Below are positions 32,728-42,300 of a stretch of DNA of 64,000 bases, one piece after another. Position numbers and translations under genes: made by a program. The notes beneath the pieces are model-generated. The model saw only the letters and a program-made list of their open reading frames with translations. It made no database searches and was not told where the DNA came from. Where the stretch lies: positions 143,283 through 207,282 of the forward strand of contig NZ_JRKI01000023.1 of NCBI RefSeq assembly GCF_000935125.1. The letters are read 5' to 3'. The stretch comes from Streptomyces natalensis ATCC 27448 (GTDB taxonomy: Bacteria; Actinomycetota; Actinomycetes; Streptomycetales; Streptomycetaceae). Position 1 is the first letter of the stretch. Every line of letters starts with the position of its first letter.

Positions 32728-33942
32728 TCACCAGGTGACGGGAAGAGCGTGGCATCCGTAGATCGCCATGTCCGTACGGAACGGGATCTCGTCCACCGGG
32801 ACCGCGGGCCGCATGGCGGGGAAGCGGCGCAGCAAGGTGGCGAGCACCACCTGGAGTTCGACCCGGGCCAGCGCCTGGCCGAGGCACTGGTGGATGCCGT
32901 AGCCGAAGGCGACGTGGTGCTGGGCGTTGGGGCGGGTGATGTCGAGGCGGTCGGCGTCGGGGAAGACGGCTTCATCGCGGTTGGCGGACGGGACGGCCGC
33001 CACGACGCCCTCGCCCGCACGGATGAGGTGTCCGTCGATCTCGATGTCGGTGGTGGCGACCCGGCGGGGGCCGTTGCGGATGATGCTGTGGAAGCGCAGC
33101 AGTTCCTCGACGGCGCCGCGGATCAGGCCGGGGTCCCGGCGCAGCCGCTCCGCGCTCTCCGGGTCCCGCATCAGGGTCAGGGCGCTGAGGCCGATCATGT
33201 TCGCGGTGGTCTCGTGCCCGGCGATGAGCAGCAGGGCGGCGAAGGCGGCCACCTCGTCGTGCGTGATCTCGCCGGTCTGCTGCTGTTCGGTGATCAGGCG
33301 GCCGAGGATGTCGTCACCCGGGGCGGCTTCCTTGGCGGTGACCAACCGGTCGAGATAGTCGCGCAGTTCGATCCGGGCCGCCTCGCGCTCCTCGTCGGCG
33401 ACGGTGCGGGAGAGCAGGGTGCCGGTGAGCCGCTGGAAGACTTCGTGGTCGTCGTAGGGGACGCCGAGCAGCAGGCTGATGACGAGCGAGGGGACGGGCA
33501 GGGCCAGGGCTTCGACGAGGTCCACCGGGCCGCCGTCGCGCTCCATGGCGTCGCACAGCTCGTCGGTGATCCGCTGGATCTCCGGGCGCAGCGCCTCGAC
33601 CCGCTTGACCATGAACTCCCGGGTGACCATCCGGCGCAGCCGGGTGTGCTCCGGCGGGTCCCGGCGGATGAAACCGCGGTTCTGGGTGTTCCCGCCGCCG
33701 GTCATCCCGCTGAGCGGGTAGCCGTGGAGGGTGGTGTCGGAGCTGAAGCGGGTGTCCCCGAGGATCGCGCGGATGTCGTGGTAGCGGGTGGCCAGCCAGG
33801 CCCAACTGCCGTCCGGGAGCGAGATCTTGGAGATCGGCTGCTCGGTGCGCAGGGCGTCGAAGGCGGCGGGGGGATCGAAGGGGCAGCCGGTGGGGGGCTG
33901 GACGGGCAGCGGGGCCGGAGCCGGAGCCGTGGGGATCGTCAT
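32728..33942 (-). CDS. Cytochrome P450 (CYP105-like)
   Basis: A 404-residue soluble P450. Key motifs: I-helix LLIAGHETTANMIGLSAL (about residue 240), K-helix ExxR in AVEELLRFHS (about 290), heme pocket FGYGIHQCLGQALARVELQV with the Cys ligand at about 355. The heme motif and operon layout are like CYP105 enzymes. It likely hydroxylates a small molecule with electrons from the two downstream genes. The upstream interval holds a palindrome that may bind the TetR protein encoded next door. Confidence 0.92.
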   Translation of the reverse strand: MTIPTAPAPAPLPVQPPTGCPFDPPAAFDALRTEQPISKISLPDGSWAWLATRYHDIRAILGDTRFSSDTTLHGYPLSGMTGGGNTQNRGFIRRDPPEHTRLRRMVTREFMVKRVEALRPEIQRITDELCDAMERDGGPVDLVEALALPVPSLVISLLLGVPYDDHEVFQRLTGTLLSRTVADEEREAARIELRDYLDRLVTAKEAAPGDDILGRLITEQQQTGEITHDEVAAFAALLLIAGHETTANMIGLSALTLMRDPESAERLRRDPGLIRGAVEELLRFHSIIRNGPRRVATTDIEIDGHLIRAGEGVVAAVPSANRDEAVFPDADRLDITRPNAQHHVAFGYGIHQCLGQALARVELQVVLATLLRRFPAMRPAVPVDEIPFRTDMAIYGCHALPVTW

Positions 33943-34006
33943 CTCACTCTCCTTGTACGCACGCCGACAGGGACGTGCGCCACGAGTAGAACGTTCGCCT
34001 AACGAC

Positions 34007-34018
34007 TGTAAGCTTACA
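34007..34018. promoter_or_regulatory. Palindrome upstream of P450, candidate TetR operator
   Basis: TGTAAGCTTACA is a perfect 12-bp palindrome, 65 nt upstream of the P450 start in the 178-bp gap before the TetR gene. Such sites are typical for TetR-family repressors; binding is inferred. Confidence 0.5.
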
Positions 34019-34120
34019 TGTGTAATGCACAGGTAAGTGGGTGGCAGGGGTTCCCACGAGGTGTTCGGGGCGCCACGGGGTGTTCAGGGCGCCGGGTGGT
34101 GCTCCGGAAGACGGCCCGGT

Positions 34121-34738
34121 TCAGCGCTCCAGCAGCAGCTGAAGCATCTCGTCGACGAACCGGTCCAGCCGGCCGGCGTCCTTGCGGCTCGGCATGACCT
34201 GCCAGAGCATGACGCGGCCGTGCACCGCCGCCCACAGCACATACGGCGCCTCGGTGCGCGTACCGCGCACCCGCCAGCCCGCCTCCTCGCAGGCGGTCAG
34301 CGCGTCATGGAAGCCGCGTACCAGGGGCGCGGCGGGGTGCCCGGCCAGCCGCTCGGGGCCCACCGGGGTCTGCCGGGTCTCATAGAGCAGCCGGTAGGTG
34401 GCCGGGTGGCCGATGGCGTAACGGCAGTACGCGCGCAGCTGGGCGCGCAGCCGGGCGACGGGGTCGTCGTCGGCCTGCGCGGCGGCCTCGGCCATGGCGC
34501 GGCCCAGCCGGTCGTAGCTGACCTCCATGGTCGCCCAGACCAGCTCGGTCTTGTCCGCGAAATGGCGGTAGATGCTGGGCGCGGCGACGCCCGCCTCGCG
34601 GGCCACCGCGCGCAGCGACAGCGCGTCCTCGCTGCCGACCTCTTCCAGGAGGCGTTCGGTGGCGCGCAGGAGTTCCTCCCGCAGCCGCTCGCCCTGGCCG
34701 CGCGGGTTACGGGGCCGGGCGGCCGCACTCTCGCTCAC
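34121..34738 (-). CDS. TetR-family regulator
   Basis: A 205-residue regulator from GTG 34738. The N-terminal HTH is clear: RLREELLRATERLLEEVGSE, LSLRAVAREAGVAAPSIYRH, FADKTELVWATM. The C-terminal ligand domain is helical (RLRAQLRAYCRYAIGHPATY). It is encoded just upstream of the P450 operon in the same direction, so local control of that operon is likely. Reading upstream to 35,206 is antisense to the CapA-like gene and rejected. Confidence 0.88.
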   Translation of the reverse strand: MSESAAARPRNPRGQGERLREELLRATERLLEEVGSEDALSLRAVAREAGVAAPSIYRHFADKTELVWATMEVSYDRLGRAMAEAAAQADDDPVARLRAQLRAYCRYAIGHPATYRLLYETRQTPVGPERLAGHPAAPLVRGFHDALTACEEAGWRVRGTRTEAPYVLWAAVHGRVMLWQVMPSRKDAGRLDRFVDEMLQLLLER

Positions 34739-34883
34739 TGCCTCCGGTCCTTCCCGGCCGCGCCGATGGCCGCCGCTGTCCGCTGCTTGCTCCCCGGTCC
34801 GCGGGGATCCGCGCGATCCGGTGGGTGACCAGGGTTTCATACCTCTGCGGCGGCCCGTGCCGGAGCGGCCCGGGAGCGCGGGT

Positions 34884-36071
34884 TCACCCGCCCATGCGCA
34901 GCCCGTCGGCGCCGGCGCCCCGGCTGAGCACCGCCGCGCGGATCGCCTTGCGCACGTCGCGGTGCGCCTGGGTCCGGGCGAGGTTGCGCACCCGCAGCGG
35001 CGGCCCCAGGTCGGTGAGCTGCGGGATGTACTGCGCCCTGGTGACCCGCCAGCGCTGCCCGGCCCGGCGGGGCGGGGCGAACCGGAAGCGGGCGAGGGTG
35101 CCCCAGTTGCCCTCCGGCTTGCGCATCCCGCCGGCGAGCTGGTTGCCGAGGCCGTAGACGACCCAGGTGCCGTTGACCTTCTCGTACGGCTGCGGGGTGT
35201 GCGCATGGGTGCCGAGGATCAGGTCGATGTCGGGGCGGCCGTTGGTCTGCGAGGCGGTGAGCGCACGGGCGAGGGTGAGCTGCTCCTTGGTGGGCGCCGT
35301 GTGGTACTCCGTGCCCCAGTGCGGGCTGACGACCACGACATCGGCACCGGCCCGGCGGGCGGCCCGCGCATCGGTGATGATCTTCTCCACATTGAGCAGA
35401 TTCACCGTCCAGGGGGCGGAAGCCGGGCGGCGCTTCTGGTCGGTGCCGTAGGTGTACGCGAGTTGGGCCACCTGCGCCCCGCCCTCGGCCCGCAGCACCG
35501 CCGGCCGCATCCCCTCGGCGGCATCGCGCCCGGAGCCGACATGCCGCAGCCCGACGGTGTCCATCGCCTCCAGGGTGCGGCTCACCCCGGGAACGCCCTG
35601 GTCGAGCACGTGGTTGGAGGCGGTGGAGCAGGAGTCGTAGCCGGTGGCCTTCAGGGCAGTGGCGACCTGGGGCGGCGCCTGGTAGACGGGATAGCCGGTG
35701 AACGGGCCGGACAGCGGGCCGAGCGGGGCGTTGAGATGACACAGCGCCAGGTCCGCGCGGGAGACGACCGGTTGCACCTCCGTCAGCATCGGCCGGAAGT
35801 CATAGCCCGTGCCCGCCGCATCGCGCCGCGCCGTGCGCAGCACGTCCGGGGAGGACGGGATGATGTCGCCGGAGGCGACGAGGGTGAAGGGGCGGGCGTC
35901 CTTCGCCGGGCCGGCCCCGACCGGGCCGCGCGGCTGCGCCTTGGCGAGCGGCTTCCGGACGGGATACGGCGCCGGATGCGGGAGGGGATACGGGGACGAG
36001 AGCCGACCGCCGCAACCCGCGGCCAGCGCGGCGGCCAGGGCGACGGCCGCATACCGTGTGCGTGCGCTCAT
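34884..36071 (-). CDS. CapA-family lipoprotein (poly-gamma-glutamate synthesis-type metallophosphatase)
   Basis: A 395-residue exported protein. Signal and lipobox: TRYAAVALAAALAAGCGG (Cys at about 20). The catalytic domain has VASGDIIPSS (start of the metal site), LALCHLNAPLGPLSGPFTGY, TASNHVLDQG, VVVSPHWGTEYHTAPT and LILGTHAHTPQPYEKVNGTW, all typical for CapA/PgsA-like calcineurin-type domains. The natural substrate in Streptomyces is not known. Start ATG 36071. A short inverted repeat lies just upstream (36074-36098). Confidence 0.88.
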   Translation of the reverse strand: MSARTRYAAVALAAALAAGCGGRLSSPYPLPHPAPYPVRKPLAKAQPRGPVGAGPAKDARPFTLVASGDIIPSSPDVLRTARRDAAGTGYDFRPMLTEVQPVVSRADLALCHLNAPLGPLSGPFTGYPVYQAPPQVATALKATGYDSCSTASNHVLDQGVPGVSRTLEAMDTVGLRHVGSGRDAAEGMRPAVLRAEGGAQVAQLAYTYGTDQKRRPASAPWTVNLLNVEKIITDARAARRAGADVVVVSPHWGTEYHTAPTKEQLTLARALTASQTNGRPDIDLILGTHAHTPQPYEKVNGTWVVYGLGNQLAGGMRKPEGNWGTLARFRFAPPRRAGQRWRVTRAQYIPQLTDLGPPLRVRNLARTQAHRDVRKAIRAAVLSRGAGADGLRMGG

Positions 36072-36318
36072 GCCGAGACTCCCCCGGTCTCCGACCGGGG
36101 GACCCCCACGCTTCGCTCGGCCTCGCATGCGCGAGGCGCGCACCTCTGCATGATTCGCTCGCTGTGCTCGCTCATGCCCGACACACATACCACCGCTTAC
36201 CGGGCCATTCCCCCCGAGCCGCCGGGACGTCCGGCGCTCTCCCCCGTACGGCCCTCCGACGACGCCGCCACACCGTACGGGCGCGGCGGCCGGAGACCGT
36301 CCGCGGCCCGGGAGTTGA

Positions 36319-36702
36319 TCATCCCCGCGCGCTGATACAGAACGGCTGCCCGGACGGGTCCAGCAGGACCGTCCAGCGCTCGCCGCCCGGCTGGTGGTCG
36401 GGCTTGGTCGCGCCCAGGGACAACAGCAGCTCCTCGGTGGCGGCGACGTCGTCGCAGGCCAGTTCGAGGTGGAAGACGAGCTCGTCCGCCGGCCAGTCGG
36501 GGGCGCGGAAGTCCTTGGCCGTGTAGAAGACATAGCCGGTGGTGCCGTCGCTGATCATCGCCGCCGAGTCGCCGTACGTCTGCGTGACCTTCCAGCCCAG
36601 GGCGGCCGCGTAGAAGTCGGCCAGCGCCTTGCCGTCATGCCCCCAGAACGCCGCCCCGCTCAGCCGTGCGGTCGCGTCGCCCGTGGTCTTCTCGCTGCTC
36701 AT
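36319..36702 (-). CDS. VOC/glyoxalase superfamily protein
   Basis: A 127-residue vicinal-oxygen-chelate fold protein (RLSGAAFWGHDGKALADFYA, ALGWKVTQTYGDSAAMISDG, LVFHLELACDDVAATEELLL, then GGERWTVLLDPSGQPFCISA). Family members include glyoxalases, bleomycin-binding proteins and many uncharacterised enzymes; a specific role is not visible. Start ATG 36702. Confidence 0.85.
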   Translation of the reverse strand: MSSEKTTGDATARLSGAAFWGHDGKALADFYAAALGWKVTQTYGDSAAMISDGTTGYVFYTAKDFRAPDWPADELVFHLELACDDVAATEELLLSLGATKPDHQPGGERWTVLLDPSGQPFCISARG

Positions 36703-36855
36703 CGCGCTGTTCCTCCATACGGTGCCCGAGCCGCGCCACTCGCGACCCGCGCCACCGACGCTATGAGCCATCTAGGACGGATGATGTCCTCAACCCTCGA
36801 CTGTCCGTCCGTCGTGCCGCCCTGCTCCGGCCCTGCTTCCCGTGCTGCCGCCGCC

Positions 36856-37203
36856 CTACTGCCACCCGCCTCGGGCGCGCATCCCGGCCGCCGTCCGAGT
36901 CGCGTCGTAGTCGTCCGCGACGCCCGGCACCAGCACCAGATCGCCCTCGATGTGCCGGGCACGCAGCGGCAGGATCTCCTGATACGCGGGCGAGTCGTAC
37001 CAGGCGCGGGCCCGCTCGATGTCCGGGAACTCCAGCACGACGAGGGCGCCCGGCCACTCCCCCTCGCGCACCTCGACCTCGGCGTTGTGCACCCGGAACC
37101 GCCCGCCGAACGGGTCCATGGTCGCCTGGATCTCCTCGATGTACCGGGCGATTTCGGGGTGCGGCGCGGCCGGGCGGAGGTGGGCTATCGCGTAGGCGGT
37201 CAT
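36856..37203 (-). CDS. DUF1330 family protein
   Basis: A 115-residue dimeric alpha-beta barrel type protein (MTAYAIAHLRPAAPHPEIAR, YIEEIQATMDPFGGRFRVHN, then LVVLEFPDIERARAWYDSPA, YQEILPLRARHIEGDLVLVP), matching the DUF1330 pattern. Function unknown. Start ATG 37203; its upstream region is interrupted 76 nt away by the AICE left end (37,279). Confidence 0.85.
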   Translation of the reverse strand: MTAYAIAHLRPAAPHPEIARYIEEIQATMDPFGGRFRVHNAEVEVREGEWPGALVVLEFPDIERARAWYDSPAYQEILPLRARHIEGDLVLVPGVADDYDATRTAAGMRARGGWQ

Positions 37204-37278
37204 GGGTCTGCCTCTCTCCGGGGACGGGGGCGCGGGATGCGCCGAGGTCAACGGTGGCAGCCGGGGCCGTACGGGGCG

Positions 37279-37292
37279 ATTACCTCCGGGGT
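37279..37292. repeat. Putative att site, left (14-bp core)
   Basis: ATTACCTCCGGGGT, identical to 62,795-62,808, in the same orientation. It lies 76 bp upstream of the host DUF1330 gene. Outside the 14 bp the flanks differ at once. Confidence 0.65.
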
Positions 37293-37410
37293 AACACGAG
37301 GCTGAGCAGGGACACAGGAAGGGACGCCCAAAGCGGTCACTGTGAGCTGGAGTTGCCCCACTATCCATCCGTCACCGTCCGGGAGAGTCCACCGGAATTT
37401 GCCTCTGGTG

Positions 37411-37447
37411 GCTCCCCCTTTGGCTCCCGGCCTGCCTAGATCTGGCT
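37411..37447. repeat. Arm-type repeats TGGCTCCC, left end
   Basis: TGGCTCCC occurs three times in this segment (about 12 and 17 nt apart). Two more copies follow the integrase at the other end. Such octamers fit arm-type integrase-binding sites of attP. The interval 37,204-37,657 also holds the att core and a 22-bp perfect hairpin and no gene. Confidence 0.55.
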
Positions 37448-37489
37448 CCCCACCGTGGCCCGAGATAGCCGTCACAACTCACCCTCGAA

Positions 37490-37538
37490 CATGAAGTGAG
37501 GGGACCCGGACAGTCCGTCCGGGTCCCCTCACTTCATG
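37490..37538. terminator. 22-bp perfect hairpin with GACCCGGA
   Basis: A perfect 22-bp stem (CATGAAGTGAGGGGACCCGG plus AC) with loop AGTCC. Similar hairpins with GACCCGGAC/GTCCGGGTC occur at 44,563 and 46,540. It is the strongest hairpin in the window. It may be a bidirectional terminator or a transfer-related site. Confidence 0.6.
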
Positions 37539-37657
37539 GCCTTCACACTCGTCTCAGTGGCACGGCCGCGAAGACGACTCCCCACTGCGTTACCAGTTCG
37601 ATCAGTCTGGCCAACCAGTATTGCCGTCGGCCTTGCAATTCGGGGCGTGCCAGGGGG

Positions 37658-38248
37658 TCAGGCGCGGCGCCACGCTTCGAAGAATCGCTCGCGGTCCTCT
37701 GCCGTTTCGAACTCCCGTCGACTGGCCAGCACGACGCGCCATGCGCTCATCTCTGCATCCCGCAGCCACAGCTCGCCCCCGTACTGGCCATTGACGCCGA
37801 CTGTGCCATGGTCGAGGGCTGAGCCGATGGCCTCAGCCACATGGGTGCGCTGAGCTGGCGTCAGCTCCCCCAGGAAGCTCAGAACACGGGAGGCGATACC
37901 GCCCTCGTTGCCGTTATGGATGCGGTCGAAGAAGGGGCCGCCCATGTTGGCAGGGTGGATGTTCCAGGCTGCGCTGCCTCCGGCGTCGCGGATGCGCTCC
38001 CAGAAGTCCTTCCCTTCTGCGGTTCCTGGCAACGGAAGTGCCGCGAACAGGTCGATCAAGTGACCGTTGGCGGCATGGTTGTACGCCGTATCGCAGGTTG
38101 TAGCAGCGGCGATTGCGGCAACGTGGCTGGCAGTGAGGGCGCCATCCTCTGGCCAGTCGAGCGGGACGTTGAGCTTCGTGGCGAGGTGCTGTTCTAGTTC
38201 GTCGTGCTCATCAGGCTGTTCGCTGCCGACACGCCGGTTCACGATCAC
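37658..38248 (-). CDS. Hypothetical cargo protein
   Basis: About 196 residues (DWPEDGALTASHVAAIAAAT, DLFAALPLPGTAEGKDFWER, HPANMGGPFFDRIHNGNEGG, SFLGELTPAQRTHVAEAIGS). Mostly helical, no signal peptide or membrane segment, no family recognised. GTG 38248 has GGGGGA close upstream; ATG 38293 is an alternative start. The genuine codon pattern and the convergent position with the hairpin at 37,490 support it as a gene. Confidence 0.6.
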   Translation of the reverse strand: MIVNRRVGSEQPDEHDELEQHLATKLNVPLDWPEDGALTASHVAAIAAATTCDTAYNHAANGHLIDLFAALPLPGTAEGKDFWERIRDAGGSAAWNIHPANMGGPFFDRIHNGNEGGIASRVLSFLGELTPAQRTHVAEAIGSALDHGTVGVNGQYGGELWLRDAEMSAWRVVLASRREFETAEDRERFFEAWRRA

Positions 38249-38543
38249 ACTGTCCCCCAGGGGCTTTGGTCCGATACTCGGACCTGCCAGCATGCCAGTG
38301 CCGGGAACCTCGGCGTGGGTGGTTTCTGGACGAGCTGATTGCCCATCGCGAGCCCCATGACCCGACCGAGCGACTGCTTCGTCCCGAAGCAACTTGTGCG
38401 GGCGCTCGACCTGGGGCCGCTGCGTCTCTCACCTGCTCCAATGTTCCGTCACTGTGCGCGCGGGTTCGCCGGTGTACGTCGGCGTTGTCACGCAGTTGGG
38501 CACTCTCCCCAGGAAGCAGGTAGCGAGGTGTCAGGATGATGGC

Positions 38544-39203
38544 GTGGTGATCCCCGGATATGAGGACGACCCTCTTGCGTTCAATGAGGAATTGCTCGGC
38601 CTTCCCGGTTTCTGGCCCGCGCACCTGTTGTGGCTGGCCGAAGAGGAGGACGTGGATCCTGAGCCCGGATGGTTCGGCATCGACGGCGCGGACACCGAGG
38701 AGACCTACGGGACTCTCACTGACCCGGCTTCCTGGCCTGTCCTCCGGCTGCCCTTGCAACGCGGACACACTATTCTGATCGTCTATCGCAACTTTCCCGA
38801 GGGCTGCGGAATCGACTACTACTTGACCCACCCCAGCTGGGACCGACCACGCTCGCTCGGCAGCATCGAAGGCCACTTCGCCGGCCCCGGTCTCGCCTGG
38901 CGCGAACTGGTCCACATTGCTCAGCATCCAGGTGTGGGCCCCGGGGTCACCACCCCGCACGCTCGCCTGCTCCTCCTATTGCCCGTTCTCGGCGACGCGG
39001 CACTACCCCCGGATGCCGTCGACGTTGTCGAGAGTGCCCTGGACGCCATCGACGCTCCCCCGCAGACGCGCACGATTCTCGCCGAGGCGTTGCTGGACCA
39101 CCCTTTCTGGGAAGCTCCTCCTTGGTACTTCGATGAGCCTGACGCCTCTCCTCTCAGTGGTGGGAATGCAACTCCCTACCCAGTCGAGTTCTACGCTGCT
39201 TGA
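38544..39203 (+). CDS. Immunity-protein-like cargo protein
   Basis: A 219-residue protein from GTG 38544 or 38547 (VIPGYEDDPLAFNEELLGLP). It has YGTLTDPASWPVLRLPLQRG and HTILIVYRNFPEGCGIDYYL, then ELVHIAQHPGVGPGVTTPHA. I recall similar acidic single-domain proteins as frequent Streptomyces hypotheticals, often near polymorphic toxin loci, so an immunity-type role is a guess. It is the only plus-strand gene in the cargo block before the XRE gene. Confidence 0.55.
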   Translation: MVIPGYEDDPLAFNEELLGLPGFWPAHLLWLAEEEDVDPEPGWFGIDGADTEETYGTLTDPASWPVLRLPLQRGHTILIVYRNFPEGCGIDYYLTHPSWDRPRSLGSIEGHFAGPGLAWRELVHIAQHPGVGPGVTTPHARLLLLLPVLGDAALPPDAVDVVESALDAIDAPPQTRTILAEALLDHPFWEAPPWYFDEPDASPLSGGNATPYPVEFYAA

Positions 39204-39317
39204 GCAGCTGGAGTCCGCGCATGGGGGGGCTTCGGCCTCTCCCTTGATCAGGGCATCTGCCTTGCAGAGGCCTTGGGCACTGCCGGCTGATCCCATAACG
39301 CTGGAAGCCGCTCGAAC

Positions 39318-42300
39318 TCAAAGACGCGGACGGAACCCGAAGGCGGCCGCGTCGGCGCGCGCATGAACCAGCAAGGATTTGTAGGTGTTGGGGTCGGCTC
39401 CGGCGAGACGTTCAGCGAGGCGGACACGTTGGATCAAGATGGTTGCCGCCGCTGCGTCGTTGTTCGCTTCCCGGTAGGCGAGGGCAAGGAACCAAAGGGC
39501 CGACGCCAGGCCGCCGGTGGAAGGGTCCCACCAGTACGTATTCGGGGTGAAAGCGGCTAGATTCTCGTAATTGACCGGGGTGGTGGAACCTGCTGGACGC
39601 AGGCCGGCCAGTTCCTCGTAGACCTGAACACCGCGCTGCGCCCAGGACAGCGCGGCCTGCGACCCCAATTCAGCCCGCCACTTGGCATCCCCGATGAACT
39701 GGTGGACCAGGATGGAGCCCAGCAAGGATTTGTAGGTGTTGGGGTCGGCTCCGGCGAGACGTTCAGCGAGGCGGACACGTTGGATCAAGATGGTTGCCGC
39801 CGCTGCGTCGTTGTTCGCTTCCCGGTAGGCGAGGGCAAGGAACCAAAGGGCCGACGCCAGGCCGCCGGTGGAAGGGTCCCACCAGTACGTATTCGGGGTG
39901 AAAGCGGCTAGATTCTCGTAATTGACCGGGGTGGTGGAACCTGCTGGACGCAGGCCGGCCAGTTCCTCGTAGACCTGAACACCGCGCTGCGCCCAGGACA
40001 GCGCGGCCTGCGACCCCAATTCAGCCCGATGTCTGCCAACCAAATCGATCAAGGCGGCGCCCAACAACGGGCCGTACTTAACGGAATCTATTTGGCTCAA
40101 CCGTGCCAGTATCTCGACACGGTCTATCAGGGCGGCAGTGGCCCCTGCAGAGTCTCCGGATTTTGCGAGTTGCCCTGCCAGGGCCGCGAGAGCATCGGCG
40201 CGTTCGAGCCATGGCTGGGGACATTCTCCTATGTTGTCCCGGTAAATGGGATTACTTGAATCATGGAAATCAAGGACGAGGGGAAAGTTCTCGCAGCCGG
40301 GATGATGAATCTTGATGACGCCGTCATGCCCGCCAGGTGCGTTCATGTAGTCGCCGCTAACGAGCGGCAGTACGTCTAGATCGGCGAACGGATTACTCGC
40401 TTCTGAAACTCGTTCAGTATACTTCTGCGTGGTTAGCAGGAACCAAACTTTGAAGTGTTTGCCGTCAGGACTATGGAAGTCAAGATTGGAACCATATGCA
40501 ATTTGTTTCGGCAGATTGATATTACCTTCCACCGTCAGATCCACGAATTGACTGAAGTCCATGGTGTCCGCCTCCATGGCGTACAGAATGGCTAGACTTT
40601 CTGGTGGAGGGTCAAGATCTTCGGGATGTGCAGGGAGTGCCCTGTAAACTGCGACATAAAATCCCAGATGTTTAAGATTGAGGAACCGCCAAGGGCCGTC
40701 GACCTGGAACGAACCATCTTGAGATACTCTCAGGTTAAGATGATCTTTACTTTCGCCCTCCCAAGCTATGAACAGCTTGCCGTCGCGAGAGGCCAATGCT
40801 GGTGAGTTTGTGCTAGTTTCACCGAGAATCGCTTTATCGCCGATTCCCTCAATGCCAAATGCACCAGCGGTGCTGTCGACCAACACTACTTTCGCTACGT
40901 TAAGGACCTTGTTGCCAGAGCCACGCCAGCCGAGAAAAAGCCTGCCTGCATGTGATGCCAGCGAGGGTCCTTGCGAGGATGTCTCTGGCAGAGGTGTAGT
41001 GGCACGGAAACTGGCACCTTGATCTTCGGAAAGCTGCAGGTTCAAGGTGTCGTTTCCGGATCCCTTCCAGGCGAGGAACAGGCGACCGTTGTGAGATGCC
41101 AATGCCGGAGGTGCGGAACTTGTCGCCTCCAGCATGGCTTTACCCTCAAGTCCCTCAATGCCCCACGCGCCCGTGGAATTGGCCCAAATCACTACCTTGG
41201 CCACATTCAGCTTCTCATTACCGTGGCCCACCCAGGCAAGGAATAGCCTGCCTGCGTGTGACACCAGGGCTGGGCCGTAGTCACTGGCGTCCGCAAAGGT
41301 CCTTGTTTTCCACGTTTTCCCATTGTCGCTCGAGCCTGCGAGGTTTAGTTGAACGTTTCCGGATCCCTTCCAGGCCAAGAACAATCGCCCATCGTGCGAC
41401 GCCAGCGCCGGTGCCGCATCGGTGGTTTGTTGTGTGAGCGTGATTCTTTCCTCTATCCCCTCGACGCCGTCAATTCCGAGCAAGCTGGTGCTCTGAACCG
41501 TGGCGACGTTCATGGCGTCGTTTCCTGAGCCCTTCCAGGCGATCATGAGCTTGTCACCGTGAGCGGTGAGAGAAGGTGAGGCTGACGTTGAATGCTCCAG
41601 GACGGATTTCTTCTCGGCGGGACGCAGGTTGGCACCTGCTGCAATTCCACGGTGGACGCCGATATTTACCGCCGTCGTGTGATAGCAGTGCGGAGCGTTT
41701 GGGTCATCCGCATACGGATCGACGAGGGGATCCGGGTAGGGTTCGAAGCGGAGCAGATCATGAAACTTTGGTTCAATAGCGCTGCCTGTGCGCGTGGGGA
41801 TCAGAGTTGTCGCCTGCGCTCGCGAAGTCTCTTCCCAGGCGGTCTTGTCGCCCCATCCAGACTCGTCGCTTCCGTAGCCGCTGTTTAGAAAGGATCCTCC
41901 GGCGGATAGAAGAAAGGATGGAGATCGATAGTAGATTTCCAAACCACTATCGATTGTGTCACTCGATCCAGGCAGTTGCGGGCGTGTCCCGTGGAAGAAA
42001 CGGTGCAGGAACGGAGGAGCGGCGTTCATTGCCAAGATGTAGGCGGCCGGTGGTGGGCGATATGCTGCGGTTCCTGCTATCAAGGCACCGTGAGTATCTC
42101 TCACCAAGCCTTCCGGGAGCTTTGCCAGTTTGCCCTGTGCGTCGATTTGCCCCATGTAGGCAACGAAATACGCTGCAATTTGGTCACCCCCGGGCGCGTA
42201 AAGATCGTTAAGATCGTTGGCCTGGTGGTTTATCCTGTGCTGATGCCGTCTAAATGGAGTCACCCGTCGCCCGCGATTGCTCGACAGGGCGAACTTGACC

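Noticed and set aside
36074..36098. Hairpin just upstream of the CapA-like gene
   Set aside because: CCCCCGGT/ACCGGGGG with following GC-rich text looks like one of the many dispersed inverted repeats in Streptomyces; no clear terminator or operator role here.
38211..38960. Long minus-strand frame of 249 codons
   Set aside because: It is antisense to the immunity-like gene 38,544-39,203, has no family pattern and a composition typical of shadow frames.
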